Counted from the first letter of the stretch, positions 42,346 to 53,860 are shown. The stretch is DNA of 64,000 nt from Schistocerca nitens (GCF_023898315.1 NC_064616.1:649508974-649572973), one strand, 5' to 3'. Numbers and translations: made by a program. The notes: generated from the letters alone by a model not told the origin.

Positions 42346-44075
42346 ATGTTTTTAGAGGTACCGTACCGGCAATGAAAATTACGTTCCGTGATTTATATGG
42401 GTGCTGCGTAATTGTGTTGACACGATTTCGTGAATGAACGTATTCTTTTTTCGCAAATCCTTTTCCACAAGACTGGCAATTTAAAATGACGTTTTCTGCA
42501 GTGTGGTTGAAATAGAATGCTTTTTAACAGGCGTTATACGAATGGACAATACAATGTATAATTGTCTCTATTTTTTGTGGATCCAGGTGTTTCTATATTG
42601 TCTGGTAATGGCAGTGTGCGATTTGCAGGGGGGGATTTCCCCCCTCTGCATCAGACCATCCCCTCCTCTGGTTATAGTTTATGCATCCCAACCTGGGATG
42701 TTTATTTCCCACGCACTGGAGTAAAACTTTACATATAATTTAAATTTGTGGAGCCGAACACTGAAAGTTTTTAATAAGTCTTACTATTAATACTATTAAT
42801 ATGTTTCAGTTTTCTATCATCAGAATAAGTACAGCTTTTCACAAATGTGCCTCTACTTTTTGAATTCCCCTCGTATACCTGTACGTAGATGATTTTGTAA
42901 ATAAGCTTTACCTATAATGTACTTTTAAAGATACAACAAGGGATGGCTTTTCTGATAGTGCATACGCGTGAATAGTGAGTTTCGGCATTAACATCTATTT
43001 ATAAATAGCTGTTTAACCATGCGTAACGCCACGGTCCAAGCTAGTAACATATATAATTCTACTAACCCCGTAAGACATCCCCCCCCGCTCCTCCCCCCCC
43101 CCCCCGGTAAAAGCACAAATCGCACCCTGGGTAATGGATTGATTCACTTCACACACGTTGTGTTTCCGCGGAAATATGTGGGGAGTAGTAGTCAGATTCT
43201 TAATCCTAGCCGCTGTCACTCCGATAGCCATCCATTACAAATTCTACGCGTGTTAAGTGGTACGGTTAACCGGAAATTGTGCCAGTGTACGGCACAAAAC
43301 TTTATTACAACACACACTTTGTAAATACGATTCTCCATGGACACCGCAAATTCTAGTGATACTGCCACGGCAGTATCCTAGTTATGTGGATAACGTAGTC
43401 ACAGCCATAGTTCGTAAATTACTTCAGCATTGCATAATCTTCTTTATAGTAGTACCATATCCACGAAGGAGACATTGTTCCACTTTGGCTGTATCGGCAT
43501 TTATTTAGGTCTAATTAAATGCAGCCATAGTGGAAAAATGCCACCTTTACCGTGTTCTTCCTTGTTCTTTTTTCCGTCTTTGAATAAATCTAGAATGATG
43601 ACAGGACTATTTTCGCGTAATTTTATCCGTTCTACATGACCGCACAGTAAGATGACAAATATTTTATTAACGCCACTGCTGGAATGTATTTCAACTCTGG
43701 CTGTGACTTCCGTCGTATATTATGTCCAGTTCTCTATCCCTCCACAGGTTACAACCTCGAATACGACGACTCACTGTATTGCAAAAACCGCGTATGACGT
43801 TGACAGAGAGTAATTAAGAAGTAGAAAGTTGTGTTTTGTTTATATTTGTCGTAATCGTTTCGTGGGCCAAAGCCCTTGTGACCCGAGCCCACGCATCACG
43901 CAGAATCAACGCAGTAGGTCGCGCCATAACACTCAACGCACATTTCAAACTGTGGAACTTCGACTCATTTACAAGTTTTCTACCCGAAAGAATTTCCTAT
44001 GTTTCGATGACAACAAAGCCAAGCTTAGTTTAAAGAGCAAGGCGATGAAACCAGTCTTAGAGTCGAGATTTTAGC
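42346..44075. other. No gene recognised; C runs near 43079-43105
   Basis: No supported coding. GGGGGGGATTTCCCCCC near 42629 is a short palindrome, and C runs occur at 43079-43086 and 43093-43105. Confidence 0.5.
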
Positions 44076-44235
44076 GAAGTTGCTCTCGGAAACTTCCTGG
44101 ATTTAAACTGTGTGCCGGACTGAGACTCAAACTCGGGACCTTTGGCTTTCGCGGACAAGCGCTCTGCCGACTGAGCTTGCAAGCTCGACCCACGATCCGC
44201 CTCAAAGCCTTTCTTCCTCCAGTACCTCATTCTGA
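44076..44235 (-). mobile_element. tRNA-derived SINE (family 2)
   Basis: On the minus strand, GAGCTTGCAAGCTCAGTCGG and GGTCCCGAGTTTGAGTCTCA give a tRNA-like head. This is followed by CCGGCACACAGTTTAAATCC and AGGAAGTTTC. The same order occurs on the plus strand at 45640-45800. The tRNA-like part supplies internal polymerase III boxes, but the cloverleaf is mutated and followed by a non-tRNA tail, so it is a SINE rather than a tRNA gene. Confidence 0.7.
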
Positions 44236-44329
44236 AGTTACTCTCGATTAAGATGGACCCATTTTACAGCCACGGCTCTTATGAGTGTGGAATATGCTTT
44301 GACACTTAGATATTTAAAAATATAAAGTC

Positions 44330-44790
44330 AACACGAGTACACACTGAAAAACTTAGATGCTACAATAAATTGACCCGAGACAATGAAAAGTGCGACGTCC
44401 TCCACATGAGTACGGAAAAAAAAAACACTAAACTGCGGTTAACCATTCAATCACGCAAAATTTATGATTGTCGACTTAACTAAGGATCTGGGATTAAAAC
44501 TGCAAACAACGTAAATCGGAACCAACACGCAGAACGTGTGAGGAAGGCGAAACAAAAACTCTGTTTTGTTGATAAACACTTACAAGGTACAACAAATCTA
44601 CTGAAGAGACTGCTTACACTACGCTTGTCTGTCCTGATTTGGAATATTACTGCCACACCAGTTACTTGAGTAATTAATGGAAATCAATGCTCAGACTACT
44701 ACTGTCCACGGGAGAGCTGATACAGCGCGCCACGAAATGGGCCTTAACGAATCGGATACATGTAAAACGGAGCAAATGCTAATCCATTGG
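44330..44790 (+). mobile_element. LINE fragment: C-terminal RT region (CR1-like)
   Basis: A plus-strand frame reads DNEKCDVLHMSTEKKNTKL, then QHAERVRKAKQKLCFVDKHL and QGTTNLLKRLLTLRLSVLIW. It matches the part of CR1-class LINEs after the catalytic motifs (N..KC.VL..., H...V..KA...L.F..R.L). LIQRATKWALTNRIHVKRS follows near 44715. In-frame stops mark it as old. Confidence 0.6.
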
Positions 44791-45157
44791 AATAGCATCG
44801 CGGATTGTCAGGTGACTACATTCAAGTGTGTGTGACGTAATAGCGCTTTTCAGCAACAGAAACATTAAATAATACAACAAGTTTGTATGGCCACAGTCTC
44901 CGAGTGAGGTAGGTGGCGTATTCTGCAGTCCGTCAAAAACGAGTCCAAAATCAGTGATCTGTAAGTAGCTGCTAAATTACTCGAAAGACTAATAATGGTA
45001 TCAGGTATGGATGCGTACACATCAAGAACGAATCAAGCGCGGATGACTAAAAAGGTAGCGTGAACAAGTAAAAATAAAAACTATAACTAAATTATATTAG
45101 CGGCTGGCAACTGTCACAAATACTAATTGCGTAATGCAGGCTTCTGGGAATGGGTCC

Positions 45158-45350
45158 GCCGGCCGCTGGTGGCCGAGCGGTTCTGGCGCTACAGTCTGGA
45201 ACCGCGCGACCGCTACGGTCGCAGGTTCGAATCCTGCCTCGGGCATGGATGTGTGTGTTGTCCTTAGGTTAGTTAGGTTTAAGTAGTTCTAAGTTCTAGG
45301 GGACTTATGACCTCAGCAGTTGAGTCCCATAGTGCTCAGAGCCATTTTTT
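45158..45350 (+). mobile_element. tRNA-derived SINE (family 1), 193 bp
   Basis: Flanked by the exact 13-bp duplication TGGGAATGGGTCC (45145-45157 and 45351-45363). The head has GGTGGCCGAGCGGTTCTGGC (A-box region) and GGTTCGAATCC at 45224-45234 (B box), the internal promoter of a leucine- or serine-like tRNA. The tail carries TTAGGTTAGTTAGGTTTAAG and ends in GAGCCATTTTTT. Other copies lie at 50110 and 60572. Confidence 0.92.
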
Positions 45351-45639
45351 TGGGAATGGGTCCTTATTGGCGGTGAAATGAAGCTTAACATGTTTGGCCC
45401 TGATGGGAGACATCCAGTCTCGCTGAGAATACAATGCAATACCACTAGCACCAAAAGAACTCTGGTGGTTCCATGTTAGTCCGCAGTGCAACAGTTCAGA
45501 TGGAGTCTGACATCCGCATTTCGTTGAAGCAATAATAGAAAACATAACTCTTTCCGTTTCAGCAGTCTCCCAATCAGTCTCATTTCGTGGCGTACTGTAC
45601 GATGTCTCGCGTAGACAAATCAGTCTGCGCACGTACTGT

Positions 45640-45800
45640 CAGAACTGAAGCTGTGAAGACGAGTCGTGAATCGTGCTTGGGGTAGCTCAGTCTCTAAGAA
45701 TATTGCCCACGAAAGGCGAGACCGTGGGAGTCCTGGTCCAACACACATTTTACTGCCAGGAAGTTTCAATAACAGCCTGCACCCCGCTGAAGACTGAAAT
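45640..45800 (+). mobile_element. tRNA-derived SINE (family 2), second copy
   Basis: GGGGTAGCTCAGTCTCTAAG, TTGCCCACGAAAGGCGAG, then GTGGGAGTCCTGGTCC and CTGCCAGGAAGTTTCAATAA match the minus-strand copy at 44076-44235. The B-box region is mutated. The 3' part includes CTGAAATATTCATTTGGGA. Confidence 0.65.
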
Positions 45801-45984
45801 ATTCATTTGGGAAACAAGTCGTTTATTGACATGCTGAAGATAAAATTTCATCCAAGAAAATAGAAACTAGGTTTGGAAAACAATTTTACCGTTGTAATGA
45901 CAATAATATTAAGCATATATACGGCTGAACAACGCTGTAAAACAGCAAATGACAAGCCCAATGTCTTCCGATTTGAATTTTTTT

Positions 45985-46318
45985 TTCCCCTCTCCTACTT
46001 TTGCCCCGCATCGGTTCAGGGTCGGCATGGTCGGTTACGGACTTAACATAGTTCACTTAAAGGGTGGCTGGCTGCCCTTCCTGTAACCACACCATTACCC
46101 CACGGGACGTAATGTGTGTACTCCAATTGTCTGCGTGTGGTGTTATTCTTGTGAAAGGGAGAGAAAGAATTCTAAATGTTTGTGGATCATCTAACAAGGG
46201 CGCGATTTGGGTGCCAGCCTAGTATTCACCTAGTGAGATGTGGGATACAACATCCAGGCTGCCCGGAACACCGACCTCCTCTGTTAATCCGCAGTGTGGA
46301 TTCGATCCGTACAGAAAA
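45985..46318 (-). mobile_element. SINE-like interspersed repeat (family 6), truncated
   Basis: GCCCTTCCTGTAACCACACC, GTGCCAGCCTAGTATTCACC, CATCCAGGCTGCCC and GTGGATTCGATCC occur in the order of a locust repeat that I recall as ending in a tRNA-like block read from the minus strand. The G+C-rich composition stands out from its flanks. The presumed tRNA-like end beyond GGATTCGATCC is missing. Confidence 0.5.
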
Positions 46319-49224
46319 GGTCTATTTAAATCTTGCCACAGAGCTCGACAAGAAACGCTGCAGTCCCTTACCGGAAAAATTACGAGTACTTACAGTACCT
46401 AGCATTACATATAAAAATACAAAGAGATCTGGAAATCTATAAACTGAGTTGTGGCTACAATACACACAACTGTGGGTCCGTCTGTGAGGAGTGAGTAAAT
46501 ACGTGACATACTTTACAACGCATTGCCAGCGTACATCAAGGTATTGGGGGTAGACAGGTATTTTATAGGGTAGAGTTAAAAATATGAAGTAAATATGTCT
46601 GATCACATAAACAAAAATCACTCGTGAAATTGTTGATATTCTGTTTCAGATGCAACTGCATATGCAGCAAGTCGACGATGTGAGTCCTATGTATGAAGAA
46701 GAATAAAGTAGCAATCTAGGTCACTGTCTGTGAAAGTGAACGTAAATTACAGCATAACTTACTATTTGAACACAGCGGATTGTCCTGTTGGTAACTGAAG
46801 GTTTCGTCATGCAGATATATTTGACAGTATAATGGAACAATTTTTTCGTGTTCAGTACAGTAATTCTTTATGATCATTGTGCATGATGAAATTAAGATAT
46901 TTGTAGAATTAAGGTGGATTTCATTAGTCAGTAAAGTTAATGATGAGCAAATACTACTGAAAAGGGCACCTTCTATCACTTGTCCCATCCTTGTCCAATG
47001 CAACCCAAGTTCCCTACTTTCCCATATAATTGTAAACGTGTTCAAACATATTGAATGTCTTTATAAAACATTTGACATGTTACATACTGTTATGTAAAAT
47101 GTACCAAAACTGGCAATTTATATTTTGATAGTAGTTTTCAGTGCCTTTTTCACTACTTTTATCAATCAAAATGATATGCCCGATATTTCGTAAATGATTC
47201 ACGGAAAAAAACCTTACCTGTATGTTGCTAACCTACACCAATATTAAATGTGCACACAGATTTCAACGTCAAAATGTCTGTATACAGGAACATCTCTCAC
47301 GAGTTCCCAAAAATAGTGGATCCATGTTGACAATTTATCCATGGGTACGATCTATGGGAAAATGATCAGTGTCCCAATACTTGAGAGGGAGAAGTGGACG
47401 ACGGCTTGTTTTACTATTACTTCACGTGAAAAATAAATAGTACGAGTCTAAAATTTGCATTGCGTGTTATTAGCACAGTGATTTGTATACTAAATCCGAA
47501 TTTCCTATGCATTTTAGTACTTTTTACATCCACTGCAGGTGACTTAGCTTCTGGTTGCCAGGTTACTTATTTATTTTCGAAAAACTCCGTTATAGGTGTA
47601 GCCCACAAGCTGAAATTTAGCTTTTCGCACAACTTAAGAAGAAAGCGGGCAATAATCAAAACGTATATATACAAGGCGGAGATAACCAATTGGTGATAGG
47701 ATTAGGCTCAGATGTCTATACTACATTTCTTGTGAGTAGGTAGCACACGGGAAATACTTGTTCACCAAAGAAAATAAGAGAGAATGTTAATTTCACTGAG
47801 GGTGCTATTAACCAATTCCGACGAAAACCCCACAAATCAAGTACAGATCTCGTATCTGTAACTTATACCTGAATTACACGAGCTAGTTGGTGGCAGTTGT
47901 TCTTAACATAAAAAACGCAAACACTGTCCCATCATCATCATCGATTTCAATTTAACCACCTCTACACTCTCTTGCCTATTAAATTACATGAACAAAGCAT
48001 TTCCTCGCAATCATTCCCATTCACAGATGCATGTGATTGCAGGTGTTACTTAACGAACCATACACACGGATACATAGCAATTACAAGGATATCAGCAGCT
48101 TTCTTTTAAACCCTTGTCAACACAAACCATGAACACTGTTCAACTCATTCGTTGGGCTTTAGGATGATAGCAGGTTAAGCATCGTCAATACTTGTCTTAT
48201 TTCGTAAGCGGAAATCCTCACGGTAGATGTAAACATTCCCACTGAGTACAGGTCAGAGTGTTATCAGCTGATGCAATTAATTATTTGTCCTTGAGCAGTC
48301 ATGATTATTAGTGACGTGAAAATTAGAAAAAGGGGAACGAGACCTGTTGACGTGCGCCATTAACACGTGGAAATCAATCTTGCGTATCACTGCTGTGTGG
48401 TGGAGAATATAATGTACGATAAGAAAATCGATCCTACCTGGAGGACGTATTATTCGATCGTGACAAGCTTCTGTTAGTAGACAAATCGATCGCGGCAGCG
48501 GACTCTCCATCACGTTGTCAAAATGGATAGTACGAGTAATGGGTGCCGCACGCTCACAATGCGCATGCGCGTGGGCTTGCGCACGACAAGCCACGGTTCA
48601 CAAGTGCCAGCAGCTACATCATTACGAAAGCTGCACTTGTCTCCCTGGCACCAATTACAAGAATAAACATATAAATTAAAATTTTCCGCATAATCAGCGC
48701 TTCAAATGAGAACAAGGCGTCTCTTGCATTTCATTTATTTGTTCATTTATCAGTAGACAAATTTCTTTGTATGGGTGTTATCGTTCTAAAATAGCTGAGA
48801 TATTCAAGAATAATGAAAAAAAAATTATATATCTTACCAAGAAATTCATATAAGGACACTATTTATCGCTGAATTACAGAAGGTAAGATTAGAGGAACAG
48901 CAAGCACCTGAGTCTCACAAAACGAATGAAGTAAGACTACACCTATGGTTTTAGATTACATGGAATAATTTACAAACTACACATATATTGTGTTGCTTGT
49001 AAATGAATACACATCATCATCTTTGGGATGTTCTTTATTAGTTAACAAGATGATTTATTTGTAATAATTTTTATCGATAATTGAAAGTCACGACGTTCGA
49101 AGCAAAGATTTAGTTCTAACTTTGCACACTTTTAGTACGCCATTAGGAGCTCATAATGTGCAGATGTTAGGCGCACTACTTAGACGATTTCGTGATAATT
49201 GCACGAGAAGTTTTACGCGTCACT
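46319..49224. other. No gene recognised
   Basis: About 2.9 kb of AT-rich DNA without supported coding, tRNA-like boxes or paired termini. A GC-rich GCGCATGCGCGTGGGCTTGC occurs at 48561, but with no coding context. Confidence 0.55.
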
Positions 49225-49480
49225 GATGTATAGGCACGTTGCGACCCTCATCAAGAGCTGGCGGCGGTCATGTGGTTCAAGCTCCGTGTAGGTGGAGCGA
49301 ATCCCGCTCATATTTTTCATTTCTATTTTTTCAAGCCGACCATATTATTTCATGTATGTTGCATTTAAATGGTAATATAATGAAAAGACACATATGTTTG
49401 CGTAAATTTTTATTAAATTTGCGATCTTATTTGGTTGCTTGCTAATTTTTATTACCACAGCAACTATTATATTTATAATT
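49225..49480 (+). repeat. Inverted repeat pair, left copy (tRNA-headed repeat)
   Basis: GAGCTGGCGGCGGTCATGTG, GGTGGAGCGAATCCCGCTCA, then an AT-rich tail with ATGGTAATATAATGAAAAGA and CATATGTTTGCGTAAATTTT parallels the minus strand of 50035-50475. The head looks like a degenerate tRNA, so this may be another SINE family. Confidence 0.65.
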
Positions 49481-50034
49481 ATCGATATGTAAACTACTAA
49501 ACGCATTAAGCTTTCCTGAAAATGTTTGCCTGTCGTGATTTCCGAAATCCCTTACACCTGAAATCGGGTAAGGTACCGAGAACTGTTTCGTACCTCGACG
49601 CTTTGATCTCCATACGCAGGTTTCAAGGACGTGGGACAGGCCTGCAAAGACCAAGCCAAACATAGAGGTGTAAATAACTTTATTAAAAAATACGATGAGT
49701 TACAATACGCCACAATATGAGGGTAATGTACGATTAATCGTCAGCATCTACTTGTATTACATCGGATGAATCCAATTTGCCCGCATCCCTAAGGACTCTC
49801 CAGAGTCTCTAAAGAAACACAAAGCCCGTTGACATTTTGAAAAAATTCTTTCTTCCGATTATTTGGATACAAACCATGCGTAACACAACATTTTCGTAAA
49901 TATGTGCGCCGAAAATTGGCGAAGTACTTTAATAGCTTCTTCACGAGAAGCAATTTCTCGTTCGTTGTTAATCAAATACGAACAAGTTCGAAGGCGCTTG
50001 ATTAAGTTTTTAATTTGCCTATAGAAATAACAGT
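49481..50034. other. Loop between inverted copies; no gene recognised
   Basis: AT-rich sequence with no supported feature. Confidence 0.4.
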
Positions 50035-50475
50035 CGCATAATATTTGTTGTAATAATAAAAGTTAGTAAACGGCCAAATAACACTGAAAATTCAATAAAA
50101 GTTTATGCAAAAATGGTTCAAATGGCTCTGAGCACTATGGGACTTAACATCTGAGGTCATCAGTCCCATAGAACTTAGAACTACTTAAACTTAAATATCC
50201 TAAGGACATCACACACATCCATGCCCGAGGTAGGATTTGAACCTGCGACCGAAATCGGTCGCGCGGTTCCGGACTGAAGCATGTAGAACCGCTCCGCCAC
50301 ATCGGCCGGTAAAGTTTATGCAGATACACGTATCTTTTCATCATATTGCCTTTCAAATGTAATATATACGAAATTATCTGACTAGTGTTGAAAAAACACA
50401 AATTAAAAAAAAAGGATGAGCTGGACTCGATCCTGCGATCCACCAATTACGGAGCTTTAACGCTTACCAGCTCTT
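50035..50475 (-). repeat. Inverted repeat pair, right copy, interrupted by a SINE
   Basis: On the minus strand, GAGCTGGTAAGCG, GATCGCAGGATCGAGTCCAG, AGGCAATATGATGAAAAGAT and CGTGTATCTGCATAAACTTT match the left copy. The family-1 SINE at 50110-50310 and its 12-bp duplication split it. Confidence 0.65.
50110..50310 (-). mobile_element. tRNA-derived SINE (family 1), minus copy
   Basis: Flanked by AAAGTTTATGCA (50098-50109 and 50311-50322). The minus strand reads GGCCGATGTGGCGGAGCGGT, then GGTTCAAATCC (complement of 50233-50243, B box), and ends with GAGCCATTTGAACCATTTTT. Same family as 45158 and 60572. Confidence 0.92.
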
Positions 50476-50604
50476 GGCCAGTGTCTCAACGTACCGGTAC
50501 ATTATTGTCGTGTAAAACTTATCTTGGGATTTTCTCGAAATCGCCTACGTAGTACGCTTTACTACTTGCACATTATGTTGTCCTACAACGGACTATTAAG
50601 AGTG

Positions 50605-50936
50605 TAGTCCGCCCCTGGTAACTGAGTGGTCGCTGGCACGGTACCTCAGCGTGTTCTTTCAGGGAGCTGGTTGGCCTCTGTAATAAAAAACTGAGTGGAA
50701 GGATCAACAAACTAACTTTAACGGATGTCACGTGACGTCCGCAACGAGCAAATCCAACGATAAAAAAAGTGGTCAGCGCGAGGGAATGTCATACCTTACG
50801 GCCCGGGTTCGATTCCCGGCTGGGTCGGAGATTTTCTCCGCTCGGGGACTGGGTGTTGTGTTGTCCTTATCATCATCATTATTTCATCCCCTTCGACACG
50901 TAAGTCGCCGAAGTGGCGTCAACTCGAATATATATT
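50605..50936 (+). mobile_element. SINE family 3 (outer), interrupted
   Basis: Starts GTAGTCCGCCCCTGGTAACTGAGTGGTC and resumes after an inner SINE with AGCGCGAGGGAATGTCATAC, CCCGGGTTCGATTCCCGGCT (B box), and CGCTCGGGGACTGGGTGTTG, to GTGGCGTCAACTCGAA at 50936. The family's 3' end continues at about 53810 (CGAAAGACTTTTACCAGGC), because a jockey-like LINE lies between. Confidence 0.8.
50632..50767 (+). mobile_element. Inner SINE (family 4) nested in SINE family 3
   Basis: Bounded by the 7-bp duplication AGTGGTC at 50625-50631 and 50768-50774. Contains GGCACGGTACCTCAGCGTGT, CTCTGTAATAAAAAACTGAG and GATGTCACGTGACGTCCGC, and ends in AAAAAAA. Short, non-coding and A-tailed, it is a retroposon that landed between the A and B boxes of the outer SINE. 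Confidence 0.8.
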
Positions 50937-51127
50937 TCGTATGGCTAATAGAATACAGCAGTAAGTAAGTAGTAACACAAACAACGTATAAAAACAATGA
51001 ATGGTCAATGTTACAGGCAACAAACAATTATTAGATCTAAAAAAGGAAGTAATACACAAAAATACATAGAAATTATAGTAATAGTATCTAGTAATAGGTT
51101 TTTCAGAAGGAGAAGAGTAGACCAGAC

Positions 51128-52200
51128 TCATGGTTGTATGTCCAAGTCCCTCAGCCAGCCAGAAGCATCTCCCTCCCGGAGGTGCAGCTCCTGCATTGTG
51201 CCAGGGAATCTCCTCGTAGGGCAGTCCATTGCGATATGATTTAGAGTTTGTGGATTCCCACAGTCCCAGTTGGGTGAGTCAGTCTGTCCCCATTTGTGCT
51301 TCCAGTAATTACATCTACCATAGCCTGTTCGGATACGATTTAAAGTTGTCCAAGATTTTCTGGGAAGACCGAAGCCCTCAGGCCGTACGTTTGGGTCCGA
51401 GACTAAGTTAAGGTGATCAGGGTTAGACATATCCCATTCCCGACGCCAGGCTTCGTCGATATCATAATTGTCCTCGATCAGCTGTTGCCCTAATCTCCAT
51501 GATGGCTTACGGGACTTGAGCCTGTGGCTGGGATTCTTGCAGTCTTCGTGTAAGGGTAGGTCACGGTTGTTAGCGCACTTTTGCCATTCCCTTTTCAGTG
51601 CAGATCTTCGCCTTAGATGAGGTGGGGCTATGTTAGCCAGTACCGGGAGCCATTGGTGGGGCGTCGGTTTAATAGTGCCTGAGATGAGCCTCATGGTGTC
51701 GTTTAGCTGGGTGTCCACCGTTGCTGTATGAGTGCTGTTTAGCCAGACCGGAGCGCAGTATTCAGCCACCGAATATACTAGTGCAAGAGCAGATGTTCTG
51801 AGAACTGTGGCGCTTGCTCCTCAGCTACTTCCAGTGAGTTTGTGTAGGACATTATTTCTGGTTTTGATTTTTGCTGCGCATTTGTATAAGTGCTCCTTGT
51901 ACGTCAGAGATCGGTCCAATGTAATTCCCAGATACTTTGGGAGGGGATTGTAGTTAAGCAGCTGGCCTCTGAACTCTACGTGGGGTGCATAGTTTGCCTG
52001 TATGTTGTTGAGGTGGAAACAGGAGACGGGTTTTAGAAGTATTAGATCTGAGCCTCTATGTTTCGAAATATTCATCCATTTTGATAAGGTCTTCCTCAAT
52101 GATTCTTTCGGAATTGTGGAAGTCTTGATGTTGATATGCGAGAGAAATATCGTCTGCATAGATAAACTTCTTAGAAGATGTCTCTGGTAGGTCTGATGTA
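51128..52200 (-). pseudogene. Jockey-like reverse transcriptase C-terminus
   Basis: KKFIYADDISLAYQ (about 52170-52140) supplies the YADD catalytic pair. After another shift, KPVSCFHLNNIQANYAPHVE, YLGITLDRSLTYKEHLYK (to about 51830) and VAEYCAPVWLNSTHT (about 51765) follow. The tail GRCNYWKHKWGQTDSPNWDC and LNHIAMDCPTRRFPG (about 51300-51200) has a C..C...H...C arrangement typical of LINE C-termini. Frame changes near 52140 and 51800 break it. Confidence 0.8.
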
Positions 52201-52222
52201 TATATATTAAAAAGTAATGGAG

Positions 52223-53335
52223 CTAGCACGGATCCTTGGGGGGCAGGCCATCATTTAACCTATATTTCTTGCGTATCTCTCCATCTAGGTGTACTTCAAA
52301 AAATCTATTTGAAAGCATATTGTTGATTAGGGTAGCCGTTTTCTTGCAAGGAATAATGCGTTGGAGTTTAAGAATCATTGCCTCCCTCCACACTGTGTCA
52401 TATGCTGACGATAGATCTATGAACACGGCGACTGTCTTTTTCTTCCTTTGAAATCCACTCTCAATATGTGTGGTAAGAGATAATACTTGATCACAGCAGC
52501 TCCGACCGGGTCTAAATCCGGCTTGTTCAATAGGAATGAAATTCTCAGCAATGGGTTTTATTCTGTTGAGAATAAGTCCCTCCAATAGTTTGTAGCATAC
52601 ACTTAGAAGAGCTATAGGTCTATAGTCCTCTGGGAGCTTTCCATCTTTGCCAGGCTTAAGAATGGCGACGATCTTGGTTTGTTTAAATAGTGGTGGTAGT
52701 GTTTCCGATCGTTGGATATCATTGCAAAACTGAGTTAGCCACAGTAGAACTCGAGTTCCTAGGTGCCGTAAGAACTCGGGGTAGACCTCATCTAAACCAG
52801 CCGCTTTACCCATTTTCATTTCTTTCAGTGCTTCTGCGATCTCTAGGATGGTAAAGGTTTTTGAGAAATTGTTGTCGGGTGTGGATTGTCGGAGCTTGGT
52901 TCTCAGTTCTTTCTTTACTTTCATAGTCTTATCCTTGTTGCTGCGTGGTGTTTTTCTCGTAAGGTTAATTATTCTGTTTGCTACCTCTTTGGGGTGTATG
53001 TTGCCACCCATACAGGTTTTAATGGAGCTTTCACCTAGGTTTTTAAGAAGGCACCAGGCTTTCTTGCTGGAGTGCTTGAAGTCCATATTTTTCATGAGAG
53101 TGTGCCACTTTTCTCGTCTTGCTGAGTCCAGGCATTGGAGAAGCTCGTCCGCAATTTCGGGATCGTTCTTTTGCGAATATGCATTATATAGGTCTATGCA
53201 TTCTTGGCTCCAGCCGGGAATATAAGTTTTCCTGTAGCCTCTGGGAATGTGTTTTTTGGCAATGGCTAGGAGTAATCCCACAAAGCGGTTGTAGTTCTTC
53301 GATGCGGGTGGGATCCATTGGATGTTGTGGTCCAT
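52223..53335 (-). pseudogene. Jockey-like reverse transcriptase, N-terminal two-thirds
   Basis: This frame runs about 370 codons through the linker and the first reverse-transcriptase motifs: MKMGKAAGLDEVYPEFLRHL, PGKDGKLPEDYRPIALLSVC, EQAGFRPGRSCCDQVLSLT and TVAVFIDLSSAYDTVWREAM (first catalytic Asp). It then reads LNDGLPPKDPC and stops. One extra C in the CTGCCCCCCAAGG run near 52245 appears to shift the frame; the adjacent frame reads PQGSVLAPLLF. Apart from this it is well preserved. Confidence 0.85.
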
Positions 53336-53800
53336 TTCGGCGGTAAAGGCTTCCCAGTTGGCTTTGCCAAAATTCCATCGAGGTTTAGGTGTGATCTCAC
53401 TATTGGAATCTGTATACCTACATGTAGCAGGACGGGCCTGTGCTGGCTACGAGGAAAATCAGGCAAGATCTGTTTATTGCAGCGTAATGGTAGCTTTTTG
53501 GCGTCTCTGGAAACAAAGCACAGATCGGGGTTGTAGTCTCTTTTCCATCTAGCCGAGTGGAAAGTCCATTTATCCTTTAGATCATGGATCAAGAAGACGT
53601 CTTCTATGTCCACCCATTTCATTACTCCCTCCCCATCCTCATTGATGTTGTTATATCCCCACTGGGTACTGTGGCTGTTGAAATCGCCCATTATCACTGT
53701 AGGATGTTGTATGTTGGAAATAGCAGAGTCATTCCATGACTGAGTTGGGGGTTTGTAGAGGTTGATGACTTCAATATCAGCAATTTTTGTTCTTATGACT
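53266..53800 (-). pseudogene. Jockey-like endonuclease domain, C-terminal part
   Basis: VIMGDFNSHSTQWGYNNINE (about 53700) carries the GDFN metal-binding motif, TFHSARWKRDYNPDLCFVS the mid-domain, and FPRSQHRPVLLHVG the SDHRP-equivalent with Gln in place of Asp. The domain nicks target DNA. The N-terminal third is absent through 5' truncation, and a frame change near 53300 separates it from the next part. Confidence 0.75.
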
Positions 53801-53860
53801 TAGGCGCTTGGGTCAGACTCGAAAGACTTTTACCAGGCACCACGGCATTTCCATTAAAAG
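53801..53860 (+). mobile_element. SINE family 3, 3' end displaced by the LINE
   Basis: TCAGACTCGAAAGACTTTTA and CCAGGCACCACGGCATTTCC continue the outer SINE interrupted at 50936. The match relies on my memory of the family's 3' end (TCGAAAGACTTGCACCAGGC). Confidence 0.55.

Larger units (their letters stand above)
50937..53800 (-). mobile_element. Jockey-like LINE, 5'-truncated, inserted in SINE family 3
   Basis: Minus-strand order is endonuclease from about 53800, linker, reverse transcriptase and a Cys/His C-terminus at 51128. Beyond it the sequence runs to 50937, where the outer SINE resumes. GTCAACTCGAA (50926-50936) and GTCAGACTCGAA (about 53804-53815) flank it and look like a mutated target duplication. 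Few lesions are present, so it is fairly young. Confidence 0.75.

Noticed and set aside
45158-45260. Functional tRNA gene
   Set aside because: The A and B boxes are present but embedded in a SINE body with a target duplication, and the same unit recurs at 50110 and 60572.
50800-50825. tRNA gene around GGTTCGATTCCCGG
   Set aside because: It is the B-box half of SINE family 3, and the tRNA-like part is split by another SINE.
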